Shown here: positions 45,759 to 54,764 of the stretch, in pieces
Layout of the letters: the number at the start of each line of letters is the position of its first letter
Numbering within the stretch: the first letter of the stretch is position 1
Assembly (NCBI RefSeq): GCF_015209505.1
Contig: NZ_JADEYC010000004.1
Span: 45,671 to 109,670 of the forward strand
DNA length: 64,000 bases
Reading direction: 5' to 3'
DNA from: Saccharopolyspora montiporae
GTDB taxonomy: Bacteria; Actinomycetota; Actinomycetes; Mycobacteriales; Pseudonocardiaceae
Program-made: the position numbers and the translations under genes
Notes under the pieces: model-generated
What the model saw: the letters and a program-made list of their open reading frames with translations, nothing else
The model's database searches: none
What the model was told of the DNA's origin: nothing

Positions 45759-45861
45759 GCGGCCATGCCGCCTTTTCCGGCATGAGCCCGCACTTCGTGG
45801 CCGGGCGAGCCGGAAACGGGCTGATCCGCCCTTCGTCGACGAACAGGGAGGCGGAAACAAG

Positions 45862-46056
45862 ATGAAGGTCAGCATCGAGCAGGACAGATGCATCGCCGCT
45901 GGTCAATGCGTCGCTGCCGCACCGGAGGTCTTCGATCAGCGCGATGAGGACGGTGTCGTGGTGCTGCTGACGCCGGTCGCGCCGGACGGCACGGAGGACG
46001 ACGTCCAGCACGCCGCGTCGGCCTGTCCCGCGCAGGTGATCCACGTCCAGGTCTGA
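45862..46056 (+). CDS. [3Fe-4S] ferredoxin
   Basis: 64 residues; ATG 45862 after GGGAGGCGG. Ligands Cys10, Cys16 and Cys55 with Ala13 in place of the fourth cysteine (DRCIAAGQC ... SACP), the 3Fe-4S pattern of actinobacterial P450 ferredoxins. Carries electrons from the reductase at 37924 to the P450 encoded 33 bp downstream. Confidence 0.95.
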   Translation: MKVSIEQDRCIAAGQCVAAAPEVFDQRDEDGVVVLLTPVAPDGTEDDVQHAASACPAQVIHVQV

Positions 46057-46089
46057 CGGCCCCACCGCACCGGAAGGAACGCGGAACCC

Positions 46090-47325
46090 ATGTCCGAGAC
46101 ACTGGCCTCCGGCGCTACCGCCGGGTCCACGCCGTACTTCCCGATGGAGCGGGCGGCAGGATGCCCGTTCGACCCGCCGTCCGCCCTCCGCTCGACCGTC
46201 GCCGACCGCCCGATCTCGCGGGTGCGGATCTGGGACGGCAGCGAGCCCTGGATCGTGACCGGCCACGCCGAACAGCGCGCGCTCCTGTCGGATCCGCGGG
46301 TCAGCGTGGACGACCGGTTGCCGAACTTCCCGCACTGGAACGAGGGCATCGCGACGATGGCGCCGCAGCGCCCCGATTCGGTGTTCAACACGGACCCTCC
46401 GGTGCACAGCAGGCTCCGCCGGATGATGACGGCGCCGTTCACGGTCAAACGGGTGCAGGCGATGCGCCCGGTCGTCGAGCGGATCGCGGGCGAGCTGCTC
46501 GACGCGATGACGCAGGGGCCTGCGCCCGCCGACCTGGTCTCGTCCTTCGCGCTCCCGCTGCCGACGTTGATGATCAGCGACATCCTCGGCGTGCCGTACG
46601 ACGATCACGAGTTCATCCAGCACCACGCCACGGTCGGGGTGGACCGCTACGCGACGGCCGAGCAGTCGATGCAGTCGTTCGCGGCGCAGGTCGAGTACCT
46701 GGTCGGGCTCGTCGAGCAGCGCGTCGCCGAACCGCAGGACGACGTGATCTCCGACTTCGCCAAGCGGGTCGCCGCCGAGGAGATCACGGTGTCCGAGGCC
46801 GCGCAGATGGGGCTGGGCCTGCTCATCGCGGGGCATGAGACGAGTTCCAACATGATCGGCCTCGGCGTGCTCGCGCTGCTGCAGGACCCGGAGCAGCTCG
46901 CCGTGCTGCGCGACGCCGAGGACCCGGCGGTGGTCGCCGGCGCGGTGGAGGAACTGCTGCGCTACCTCGGGATCATCCACAACGGACAGCGGCGGATCGC
47001 CAAGGAGGACATCGAGGTCGGCGGTACCGCGATCCGTGCGGGAGAGGGAATCATCATCGAGCTGGCGACCGCCAACCGCGATCCCCGCACCTTCGTCGAG
47101 CCCGACGAGCTCGACCTCGGCCGCTCGGCGCGTGATCACCACGCGTTCGGCTACGGGATCCACCAGTGCATCGGTCAGCAATTGGCGCGCGTGGAGCTGC
47201 AGGTCGTGTTCGGCATGCTCTTCAAGCGCATTCCCACGTTGCGGCTGGCCACGACCGTCGACGAGGTCGAGTTCAAGCACGACCGGCTCGCCTACGGCGT
47301 CTACGAGCTTCCGGTGACCTGGTGA
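46090..47325 (+). CDS. Cytochrome P450
   Basis: 411 residues. I-helix AGHETSSN with acid-alcohol-like pair, ExxR in EELLRY, haem loop FGYGIHQCIGQQLAR with the Cys ligand. Soluble bacterial class I P450. Hydroxylates an inactivated carbon using electrons from the adjacent ferredoxin. The ERR triad and loop are intact, so it should be active. Substrate cannot be read from sequence; context points to a cyclic, hydrophobic compound. Confidence 0.96.
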   Translation: MSETLASGATAGSTPYFPMERAAGCPFDPPSALRSTVADRPISRVRIWDGSEPWIVTGHAEQRALLSDPRVSVDDRLPNFPHWNEGIATMAPQRPDSVFNTDPPVHSRLRRMMTAPFTVKRVQAMRPVVERIAGELLDAMTQGPAPADLVSSFALPLPTLMISDILGVPYDDHEFIQHHATVGVDRYATAEQSMQSFAAQVEYLVGLVEQRVAEPQDDVISDFAKRVAAEEITVSEAAQMGLGLLIAGHETSSNMIGLGVLALLQDPEQLAVLRDAEDPAVVAGAVEELLRYLGIIHNGQRRIAKEDIEVGGTAIRAGEGIIIELATANRDPRTFVEPDELDLGRSARDHHAFGYGIHQCIGQQLARVELQVVFGMLFKRIPTLRLATTVDEVEFKHDRLAYGVYELPVTW

Positions 47326-47354
47326 CGCTCCCCGAGTGGAACGGAGAACGCAGC

Positions 47355-48179
47355 GTGAACGAGCTTTCAGGTCGGATCGCCGTCGTGACGGGAGGCGCCG
47401 CAGGACTCGGACGCGGTGTCGCCGAACGGTTCGTCGGCGCGGGCGCGCGGGTCGTGATCGCCGATGTGGACCAGGTGGCGGGAGAGGGGACAGCGGCGGC
47501 GCTGGGCGACGCCGTGGTCTTCCGGCGCACCGACGTGGCCGAACCGGACCAGGTGCGGGACCTCGTCCAGTCCACGGTGGACACGTTCGGCGGCGTGGAC
47601 GTCATGGTCAACAACGCCGGGGTGTCCGGGACGATGCACGCCCGGTTCCTCGACGAGGACTTCACCGACTTCTCCGAAGTCATGTCGGTCAACCTGCTGG
47701 GCGTCATGGCCGGCACCCAGCAGGCGGCCCGGCACATGGTCGAGCGCGGCGGCGGTTCCATCATCAACGTGACCTCCATCGGCGGAATCGCCGCCGGGCG
47801 CAGCGTGATCAGCTACCGCGCATCGAAGGCCGGCGTCATCCAGATGAGCAAGTCGGTCGCGATCGACCTCGCCGAGCACGGGGTGCGAGTGAACTGCATC
47901 GCCCCGGGCAACATCCCGACCGGGTTGCTCGCCGGGGCGATGGCCGACGGCGACGCGGACGGCCGGGCCGCCGTGATCCGCTCCGTGATGGGGGTGTCCA
48001 GACCGCTGAAGCGGGAGGGCGCGGCGAGCGATGTCGCCGAGGCGGCGCTGTACCTGGCGGGGGATGGCTCGGCCTACGTCACCGGTGTCGTGCTCCCCGT
48101 CGACGGCGGCACCACGGCAGGCACCCCGTTCAAGTCGGAGGACCTGATCAAGCTCGCGACCGCGGAGACGGTGCCATGA
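47355..48179 (+). CDS. Short-chain dehydrogenase/reductase (SDR)
   Basis: 274 residues from GTG 47355 (GGAGAACGCAGC before it). Cofactor motif TGGAAGLG, Asp after beta2 (VVIADVDQ) favouring NAD, NNAGVSG, catalytic Ser in NVTSIGG, Y-x3-K in SYRASKAG. C-terminal PVDGGTTAG typical of classical SDRs. Probably oxidises the alcohol made by the P450 to the ketone attacked by the BVMO (inference). Stop overlaps the next gene start (ATGA). Confidence 0.93.
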   Translation: MNELSGRIAVVTGGAAGLGRGVAERFVGAGARVVIADVDQVAGEGTAAALGDAVVFRRTDVAEPDQVRDLVQSTVDTFGGVDVMVNNAGVSGTMHARFLDEDFTDFSEVMSVNLLGVMAGTQQAARHMVERGGGSIINVTSIGGIAAGRSVISYRASKAGVIQMSKSVAIDLAEHGVRVNCIAPGNIPTGLLAGAMADGDADGRAAVIRSVMGVSRPLKREGAASDVAEAALYLAGDGSAYVTGVVLPVDGGTTAGTPFKSEDLIKLATAETVP

Positions 48180-48850
48180 GACACTTGATGACCGAACCCG
48201 CCGGGAGGGAAGCCCGGCCCCGCGCGATCAAGCCGTTGAGCCTGCCCGCGGCCGAGCGGCTGTTCGCCGAGCGGGGCGTGCGGGCGCTGTCGGACCGGCA
48301 GATCGCCGACGCTGCCGGACGTGGCGACGCGGTGACCGGCGGCCCGGGGACGAAGGCCGAATTGGTGCGGGCGATCACCCGCGGGTTCACCGCCGAGGTC
48401 GAGCGTTCCCGCGTCGCGATGATCGCCGAAACCGACTCCTCGGCGGGGATCCGGGACTGGTTGCGGTGCCTGATCCGCCCGTGGACCGACCACTTCAGCA
48501 GCGCGGGCACGACGTACTTCGCGCGGCTGTGCGAGCAGGTCATGGTGGCTTCGGACCTCAAGGCGGTCGTCACGACGGAGGCGTGCCGATCGCCCTCGCT
48601 GCGGCAGGCGCACCGGGCGGTGCTGCGCTCGCTGCCCGCGCTGCCGGACGACGTCGCCGCCGAGCGCGGGCAGATCGTCGGGCAGGTGATCGTGCACATG
48701 TGCGCCGACCGGGAGCGCGCGCCGGCCGACGGTGCCGCGGCGCAGCCGCCGAGCTGGCGGGATCTGGAGGCGGGTCTGCTGGACGCGTTGGTGGGCATAT
48801 GGACCGCACCGTGCACTCGATCGGGCTCGGGTCCCGGGAGCGGGCGATGA
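48176..48850 (+). CDS. TetR-family protein with eroded DNA-recognition helix
   Basis: 224 residues. Helix 1-2 AAERLFAERGVRALSDRQIADAAGRG aligns with the neighbour TetR, but where the neighbour has NTSVVGYYFDSKADLV this reads DAVTGGPGTKAELV, losing the aromatic recognition-helix residues and gaining glycines. The ligand-binding half is well kept (RDWLRCLIRPWTDHF, GQIVGQVIVHMCADRER). It may no longer bind DNA and could act by dimerising with its paralogue. Coupled to the SDR gene by ATGA. Confidence 0.85.
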   Translation: MRHLMTEPAGREARPRAIKPLSLPAAERLFAERGVRALSDRQIADAAGRGDAVTGGPGTKAELVRAITRGFTAEVERSRVAMIAETDSSAGIRDWLRCLIRPWTDHFSSAGTTYFARLCEQVMVASDLKAVVTTEACRSPSLRQAHRAVLRSLPALPDDVAAERGQIVGQVIVHMCADRERAPADGAAAQPPSWRDLEAGLLDALVGIWTAPCTRSGSGPGSGR

Positions 48851-49020
48851 CGTCCCCGGACGCGAACGCGGTCCGGCGTGTGGCCTGCCTCGCCTCCCGT
48901 GGAAGCCCGCGGTCAGGGGCGTTACGGTTCCGGAACGAGCGCCCCGCCGCCCCACGGGCCGGTAGGAGTCCGCTATGACCCCTGTCGACGAGACGACGAG
49001 ACGAAGAGGCCAGCGAACCG

Positions 49021-49740
49021 GTGGACGAGATCAGGTTGGCGGCAGGAGGCGACGTCCCTCCGCCCGGCGAATCCGTGACGCCGCAAGCCGTGGCCGCGCA
49101 GGCTCGCAGGGACGCCACGCGCAAGGCGATTCTGGCGACCGCCGTGCGGTTGTTCGCCGAGCAAGGCGTCCTGGCGGTGTCGAACCGCCAGATCGGATCG
49201 GCCGCCGGCAGGGGGAACACCTCCGTCGTCGGCTACTACTTCGACTCCAAAGCCGATCTCGTGCGGGAACTCGTGCGCGGGTTCAACGCCCGGGTCGAGC
49301 AGAACCGCGAGCAGCGCTTCCTGCGGATGGGGCGCTCCCCGGACGTCCGCGACTGGATCGGTTGCCTCGTGCACCCCTACGCCGAGCTGCTGAACGCCGA
49401 CGGCCCGAACACGTGGTTCGCGCGGTTCATGGCCCAGGTCGTGGCCGATCCCGGGTTGCGCCGGATCGCGGTCGAGGAAGCGGGATCGGACTCGGTCGCG
49501 CGGATATCTGCTGGGCTCCGGGAATGCCTGCCCGGCCTGACCGAGCACGCGGTGCGCGACCGCTCCCGGATCTCCACGCACGTGATCGTCCAGATGTGCG
49601 CCGAACGCGAGCGCGCGCTCGCCGAGGGAACGCCGGTGACCCCTCCGACGTGGGAAGAGGCGGCGACGTCCCTGGTGGACGTCCTCGTCGGGATGTGGAC
49701 CGCTGAGGTCACCCCGGCCGAGGACGGCGACGACTCCTGA
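49021..49740 (+). CDS. TetR-family transcriptional regulator
   Basis: 239 residues from GTG 49021. Complete HTH: LATAVRLFAEQGVLAVSNRQIGSAAG then NTSVVGYYFDSKADLVRELV. C-terminal domain is similar along its length to the preceding protein (IVQMCAERERALAEG versus IVHMCADRERAPADG), so the two arose by duplication. Most likely the repressor acting at the paired palindromes at 45683-45738, releasing on binding a pathway intermediate (inference). 170-bp gap from the first TetR gene. Confidence 0.88.
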   Translation: MDEIRLAAGGDVPPPGESVTPQAVAAQARRDATRKAILATAVRLFAEQGVLAVSNRQIGSAAGRGNTSVVGYYFDSKADLVRELVRGFNARVEQNREQRFLRMGRSPDVRDWIGCLVHPYAELLNADGPNTWFARFMAQVVADPGLRRIAVEEAGSDSVARISAGLRECLPGLTEHAVRDRSRISTHVIVQMCAERERALAEGTPVTPPTWEEAATSLVDVLVGMWTAEVTPAEDGDDS

Positions 49741-49852
49741 TCCCGACCGGCTCGCGGATGACGGGGTAGGTCGCCGAACAGTGCGCCGGTGGTTCTGCTG
49801 GCGCTCCGGTACACCCGATTTCCCGGCACATCCCGAGTTCGAGAGGATGACG

Positions 49853-51532
49853 ATGTCCACCTGGGATTGCTCGTACGACTTCGTCAGCGTCGGCAGCGGC
49901 GGTGGCGGCCTGGTCGGCGCGCTGCGCGCGGCCGATGCCGGATGCTCGTCGCTGGTGCTTGAGAAGCAGTCGCTCGTCGGCGGTTCCACCGCGATGTCCG
50001 GTGGGATGGTGTGGATTCCGAACAACCCGCTGCTGTCCGAGGACGGGGTCCCCGACTCGTACGACGACGGGATGGCGTACTTCGCCTCCGCCGTGGGCGA
50101 GGCCGGTCCCGGGTCGTCGCAGCGGCGCCGCCACGCGTACCTGACCGATGGTCCGCGGATGGTCTCGTTCCTGCGGGACAGCGGCATGCGGTTCACCCGG
50201 TGCGCCGGATACCCCGACTACTACGACAACGTGGAGGGCGGCAAGGCGGAGGGACGTTCCATCGAGGGCGTCCCGCACGACGCGCGCGGTCTGGGCGAGT
50301 GGCGGGAGAGGCTGCAACCGGGTCTGGCGTCGTCGGTCGGATTTCCCGCGATGACCGAGGAGATCCCGTTCCTGATGCACTTCAACCGCTCGTGGCGGAG
50401 CCTGGGCATCGCGATCCGCATCGCCGCGCGTGGGGTGCTCGCGAAGATCCGCCGTCGACCGCTGCTCACCAACGGCTCCTCGCTGATCGGGCAGATGGTG
50501 GAAATCGCCGTGGCGCGCGGTATTCCGATCTGGCTGGACACCTCGGTGCAGGAGCTCGTCGTCGAGGGCGGGCGGGTGACCGGTGTCCGCGTGACCCGCG
50601 ACGGCGCCACGGTGAGCGTCCAGGCCCGCAAGGGCGTGCTGCTGGCTGCCGGGGGTTTCGCGCGCAACGAGGAGATGCGCCTGGAACACGGGGCGGAGCA
50701 GCGGACCACGGGCGAGTGGTCGATGTCCAATCCGGGGGACACCGGGGAGGTCCTGGCCACCGCGATGGCGCTGGGCGCGCAGACCGACCTGCTCGACGAG
50801 GCGTGGTGGCTGCCCAACCCTTCGGAGTACTTCGCCATGTCCGCGCTCAACAGCGCGCGCCAGCGGGCGCACACGATCTACGTCGACGCGGCCGGCGAAC
50901 GTTTCTGCAACGAGGCCAACTCGTATGTCGAGGTCGGCAAGGCGATGTTCGCGCGGAACAAGCGGTCCAGCGCGGTCCCGTGCTGGCTGGTGTTCGACGA
51001 CAACTACCGGCGCCGCTACGCGCACTCGCAGACCAGCGTCGGTCGGCTCCCGGCGAAATGGCTGGCCAGCGGCGAGATCAAGAAGGCGGCGACGCTGGCC
51101 GAGCTGGCCCGGTCGTGCGGGATCGACGAAGAGGGGCTGGCGCGGACGGTCGCCCGGTTCAACGAACACGCCGCGCACGGTCGCGACCCGGTGTACGGGC
51201 GTGGGGAGTCGCAGTACAACCGGCATCTGGGCGATCCGGGGCACAAGCCGAACCCGGCGCTGGGGCCGCTGGACCGGTCGCCGTTCTACGCGCTGCCGAT
51301 CTTCCCGAGCGACGTGGGCACCTGCGGCGGTCTGGTGACCGACGAGCACGCGCGGGTGCTCGGGGCCGACGGTGAATGCCTGCCCGGGCTGTACGCCACC
51401 GGCAACATCACGGCGACCGTCATGGGCCGGACGTACCTGGGCGCGGGAGGGAGCATCGGCAACACGATGGTCTTCGGTTTCGCCGCCGCGGAACACGCCT
51501 GCGGTGCGGTGCCGTCGGCAGCGGGCCGATAG
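49853..51532 (+). CDS. FAD-dependent 3-ketosteroid-delta1-dehydrogenase-like flavoprotein
   Basis: 559 residues from ATG 49853 (GAGAGG six bases upstream; ATG 49847 also possible). FAD motif VGSGGGGLVGALRAADAG, GGSTAMSGGMVWIPNNP, VLLAAGGFARNEEMR and C-terminal ATGNITATVMGRTYLGAGGSIGN-type end, all as in KstD and related fumarate-reductase-fold enzymes. Would introduce a C=C next to a ketone using a quinone or other acceptor. True KstD activity is not assured: the substrate could be any cyclic ketone. Ends before a strong terminator. Confidence 0.87.
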   Translation: MSTWDCSYDFVSVGSGGGGLVGALRAADAGCSSLVLEKQSLVGGSTAMSGGMVWIPNNPLLSEDGVPDSYDDGMAYFASAVGEAGPGSSQRRRHAYLTDGPRMVSFLRDSGMRFTRCAGYPDYYDNVEGGKAEGRSIEGVPHDARGLGEWRERLQPGLASSVGFPAMTEEIPFLMHFNRSWRSLGIAIRIAARGVLAKIRRRPLLTNGSSLIGQMVEIAVARGIPIWLDTSVQELVVEGGRVTGVRVTRDGATVSVQARKGVLLAAGGFARNEEMRLEHGAEQRTTGEWSMSNPGDTGEVLATAMALGAQTDLLDEAWWLPNPSEYFAMSALNSARQRAHTIYVDAAGERFCNEANSYVEVGKAMFARNKRSSAVPCWLVFDDNYRRRYAHSQTSVGRLPAKWLASGEIKKAATLAELARSCGIDEEGLARTVARFNEHAAHGRDPVYGRGESQYNRHLGDPGHKPNPALGPLDRSPFYALPIFPSDVGTCGGLVTDEHARVLGADGECLPGLYATGNITATVMGRTYLGAGGSIGNTMVFGFAAAEHACGAVPSAAGR

Positions 51533-51540
51533 CGCTGCCC

Positions 51541-51577
51541 GCGCGAACCCGCCCGGTCGGCCCGGGCGGGTTCGCGC
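51541..51577. terminator. Bidirectional hairpin terminator
   Basis: 16-bp perfect stem (51541-51556 with 51562-51577), 5-nt loop, between the convergent flavoprotein and aldehyde dehydrogenase genes. No T tract. Confidence 0.75.
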
Positions 51578-51592
51578 CCAGCCGTTCCGGGC

Positions 51593-53068
51593 TCAGCGGG
51601 CGGCCCAGTTGACGGTCTTGGTCTCCAGGTACTCGTCGAGGCCGAATTCACCCCACTCGCGGCCGATTCCGCTCTGCTTGTAACCGCCGAACGCGGCGCG
51701 CGGGTTCACCCCGCCGCCACCGCCGTTGATCGTGACGGTGCCGGAGCGCAGCCGGCAGGCGATGGCGTGCGCGGTGGCGGTGTCGGCGCTCCAGACGCCG
51801 GCGGCCAGCCCGTACGGGCTGTCGTTGGCGATGCGGACCGCCTCCTCGTCGCCGCGGAACGCGATGACGACGCCGACCGGTCCGAAGAACTCGGTGCGCG
51901 CGATCGTCATCGCGTTGTCGACGCCGGTGAACAGCGTGGGTTCCACGAAGTGACCCCGTTGCAGACCGGGCGGCCGCCCACCGCCGCAGGCCAGGTGCGC
52001 GGCCTCCTCCTGGCCGGTGCGGATCAGCTTCTCGACCTTGTCCCGCTGCGCCTCGCTGATCAGCGGACCCATCGTGGTGGTCTCGGTCGCCGGATCGCCG
52101 ACGGTCACCGCGGCCAGGCCGTCGAGGATGCGCTGGACGAGTTCGTCGTGCACCGACTCGTGGACGATCGTGCGCGTGAGCAGCGAACAACCCTGCCCGG
52201 CGTGCGTGGTGATGCCCGCGATGGCGGATCGGGCGGCCCCGTCGAGATCGGCGTCGGCGCGGACGACGTTCGCCGACTTGCCGCCGAGTTCGAGAACGAC
52301 CTTCTTCATCGAAGCGGCCGCCTGCGAGTACACGGTGCGCCCCACGTCGTCCGAACCGGTGAAGCTGACCAGGTCGACCATCGGGTTCGTGGTCAGCTCG
52401 GTGCCGCAGTCGACGTCCCCGGTGACCACGTTGACCACGCCGGGCGGCAGACCGGCGGCATCGGCGAAATCACCGATCAGCAGCGACTCCAGCGGGGTCG
52501 CCGGTGCCGGTTTGAGCACGGCGGTGCAGCCTGCGGCCAGCGCGGGGATCAGCTTCATCATGCTGAGGAAGAACGGGAAGTTGTAGGCCGCGATCAGCGC
52601 GCACACCCCGAACGGCTCGCGGCGCAGCTGCCCCTGGGAGACCCCGATGCCGGGCGTGACGGTGGGATCCATCGGGCGGTCCCAGGGGAAGGCGGGCATC
52701 ACCCGCTCCGCCATGTCCCGCAGGTGCGCTACCGGGACGGAGGTTTGTAGGCTTTCGGCCAGCCAGCGGGCCGAACCGGCTTCGGCCATGTTGACCGCGA
52801 CGATGTCGGGAAGGCGCCGCTCCATCTCCTCGGCCATGCGCAGCAGGACCGAGGCCCGCTCGGCGGGTTTCATCCGCGGCCACGGACCGTCGTCGAAGGC
52901 CCGACGGGCCGCCTCGATCGCGCGCCGGACGTCGGGGAGCGCGGCTCGCGGGACGTCCGCGATCTGCTCTTCCGTCGCCGGGTTGTGCACGGTGGTCCGG
53001 GTTCCGGATTCGCCGTCGGTGCGGTGCCCGTCGATGTAGAGCTGCGACGAGAACGAGAAGGCCGTCAT
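51593..53068 (-). CDS. NAD(P)-dependent aldehyde dehydrogenase
   Basis: 491 residues, ATG 53068 after GGAGAC. Catalytic Glu in LELGGKSANVV, catalytic Cys in THAGQGCSLLTR, Asn in AAYNFPFFL, coenzyme segment SFTGSDDVGR. Full length. Oxidises an aldehyde, probably produced after ring opening in the pathway of the neighbouring operons. Faces the FolP2-like gene across a 108-bp gap holding a perfect palindrome. Confidence 0.94.
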   Translation of the reverse strand: MTAFSFSSQLYIDGHRTDGESGTRTTVHNPATEEQIADVPRAALPDVRRAIEAARRAFDDGPWPRMKPAERASVLLRMAEEMERRLPDIVAVNMAEAGSARWLAESLQTSVPVAHLRDMAERVMPAFPWDRPMDPTVTPGIGVSQGQLRREPFGVCALIAAYNFPFFLSMMKLIPALAAGCTAVLKPAPATPLESLLIGDFADAAGLPPGVVNVVTGDVDCGTELTTNPMVDLVSFTGSDDVGRTVYSQAAASMKKVVLELGGKSANVVRADADLDGAARSAIAGITTHAGQGCSLLTRTIVHESVHDELVQRILDGLAAVTVGDPATETTTMGPLISEAQRDKVEKLIRTGQEEAAHLACGGGRPPGLQRGHFVEPTLFTGVDNAMTIARTEFFGPVGVVIAFRGDEEAVRIANDSPYGLAAGVWSADTATAHAIACRLRSGTVTINGGGGGVNPRAAFGGYKQSGIGREWGEFGLDEYLETKTVNWAAR

Positions 53069-53100
53069 GTCGTCTCCTGACCGCTGAGCGCCATTGACCA

Positions 53101-53118
53101 ATTTCAGGATACTGAAAT
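53101..53118. promoter_or_regulatory. Perfect palindromic site ATTTCAG-GATA-CTGAAAT
   Basis: 7-bp arms, 4-bp spacer, in the divergent gap 33 bp upstream of the aldehyde dehydrogenase start. TTTCAGnnnnCTGAAA looks like a TetR-type operator different from the one at 45683. No regulator gene is adjacent. Confidence 0.5.
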
Positions 53119-53176
53119 ACCGTAGCGGGATGGCGGTGCAGACGGAAGTGCCGGCCGCACCGGACGGGGACCGCTG

Positions 53177-54049
53177 ATGCCCCGCGGGGCGATCCGGTTC
53201 CGCGGGCGGGAGATGCGCGACGACCGCGCGCTGGTCATGGCGATCGTGAACCGCACCCCGGACTCGTTCTACGACCGCGGCGCCACGTTCGGCTGGGACC
53301 GCGCGGTCGCGGCCGCCGAGCAGGCGGTCGCCGACGGCGCAGACATCGTCGACGTCGGCGGGGTCAAGGCCGGACCCGGTCCCGACGTCGACGTCGACGA
53401 GGAGGTCCGCCGGGTCGTGCCGTTCGTGGCCGAGATCCGCGCCCGGTTCCCGGCCCTGGCCATCAGCGTGGACACCTGGCGGCACGAGGTCGGCCGGCTC
53501 GCCTGCGCGGAAGGGGCCGACCTGCTCAACGACACGTGGGCGGGCGCGGACCCGAAGCTCGCCGACGTCGCCGCCGAGTTCGGCGCCGGGTACGTCTGCA
53601 CGCACACCGGCGGCGCCACTCCGAGAACGCGTCCGCACCGGGCGGCGTTCGACGACGTGGTGGCCGACGTCCTCGCCGAGGTCACCAGCAGCGCCCGAGC
53701 GCTGGTGCGGTCCGGTGTGCCGGAGGAGGGGATCCTGATCGATCCGACGCACGACTTCGGCAAGAACACCTGGCACTCCCTCGAACTCACCCGCCGGTTC
53801 GGGGAACTGACCGGCTCCGGCTGGCCGGTGCTGGCATCGCTGTCCAACAAGGACTTCATCGGTGAAGCGCTGGATGCGCCGGTGGGTGAGCGCGGGACCG
53901 GCACCCTCGCGGTGACGGCGGTCTGCGCGTGGCAGGGCGCCGCGGTGTTCCGCGCGCACAACGTGGCCGAGACCCGCCAGCTGCTCGACATGGTCGCGGT
54001 GGTGGGCGGTCGGCAGGCACCTGCGCGGACCGTCCGGGGGCTGGCGTGA
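53177..54049 (+). CDS. folP2: FolP2-like dihydropteroate synthase homologue
   Basis: 290 residues. MAIVNRTPDSFYDRGATF and LNDTWAGADPKLADVAAEFGAG fit the DHPS TIM barrel, but DVGGVKAGPGPDVDVDEE and HTGGATPRTRP match mycobacterial FolP2 (Rv1207 type) instead of FolP1 (DVGGESTRPG). FolP2 of mycobacteria is reported not to replace DHPS, so folate synthesis is doubtful. ATG 53177 overlaps the stop of a 15-codon ORF (53130-53177, TGATG) that could be a coupled leader. The location beside catabolic genes is unusual. Confidence 0.85.
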   Translation: MPRGAIRFRGREMRDDRALVMAIVNRTPDSFYDRGATFGWDRAVAAAEQAVADGADIVDVGGVKAGPGPDVDVDEEVRRVVPFVAEIRARFPALAISVDTWRHEVGRLACAEGADLLNDTWAGADPKLADVAAEFGAGYVCTHTGGATPRTRPHRAAFDDVVADVLAEVTSSARALVRSGVPEEGILIDPTHDFGKNTWHSLELTRRFGELTGSGWPVLASLSNKDFIGEALDAPVGERGTGTLAVTAVCAWQGAAVFRAHNVAETRQLLDMVAVVGGRQAPARTVRGLA

Positions 54050-54744
54050 TCGTACGAGCGGCGATCTGCCCGCACCCGCCGCTGCTCCTGCCGGGCGCGA
54101 CCGGCGGCGTGCTCCACGAGGTGGAGGAACTGCGGGCCGCGTGCCGGTCGGCGGTCGACGACCTGGTCACCGCCGCGCCGGATCTGCTGGTCGTCGTGGG
54201 CGGGGCGTCCGCCACCCGCCTGTGGTCCACCGATGCCGCCAGTCCGCTGTCCTCGTTCGCGCGCGGCAGCACGGCCGCACCCGAGGGCGAGACCCTGCCG
54301 CTGAGCCTCGCCGTCGGCAGGGAACTGACCGCCGGATGGCCGGTCGAGCTGCGCGGTGTACGCGCGGCCGATCCCGTGGACCGCTGCCGCCGCCACGGCA
54401 GGACCCTCGCCGAGCGGACCGAGCGGATCGGTCTGCTCGTCATGGCCGACGGCAGCGCGCGCCGCGGTCCGAAGGCGCCCGGCTACGAGCATCCCGGAGC
54501 CGCGGCCGTGGACCGGGACGTCGACGAGGCGCTGCGTGCGGGCGACTGCGCGTCGATCCTGCGCCTGGATCCCGGTTCGGCCGACGAACTGCTCATCGGT
54601 GGTCGGGCGGCCTGGCAGGTGCTGGCCGGGGCTTGCGCGGACCGCGCTGTCCGGGCGAGGTGCCTCTACAGCGACGACCCGTTCGGGGTCTGGTACCCGG
54701 TCTTCGTCTGGGACCCGGACCGGGCGGGCCACCCGCCCCGGTGA
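54046..54744 (+). CDS. Class III extradiol dioxygenase (LigB)-like protein
   Basis: 232 residues; GTG 54046 overlaps the folP2 stop (GTGA). Begins IVRAAICPHPPLLLPGATGG, then DLLVVVGGASATRLW, LLVMADGSARRGPKAPGYEHP and ILRLDPGSADELLIGGRAAW, matching an actinobacterial LigB-like family whose members often lack proven dioxygenase activity. Metal ligands of true LigB are only partly visible (His in CPHPP). Coupled to folP2, so probably linked functionally to it. Function unknown. Confidence 0.78.
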   Translation: MIVRAAICPHPPLLLPGATGGVLHEVEELRAACRSAVDDLVTAAPDLLVVVGGASATRLWSTDAASPLSSFARGSTAAPEGETLPLSLAVGRELTAGWPVELRGVRAADPVDRCRRHGRTLAERTERIGLLVMADGSARRGPKAPGYEHPGAAAVDRDVDEALRAGDCASILRLDPGSADELLIGGRAAWQVLAGACADRAVRARCLYSDDPFGVWYPVFVWDPDRAGHPPR

Positions 54745-54764
54745 GCAGGAGCGGCGGTCCCGGG

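Noticed and set aside
54046..54744. LigB-like protein as a ring-cleaving dioxygenase of the catabolic pathway
   Set aside because: Metal ligands are not clearly present and it is coupled to folP2, not to the oxygenase operons.
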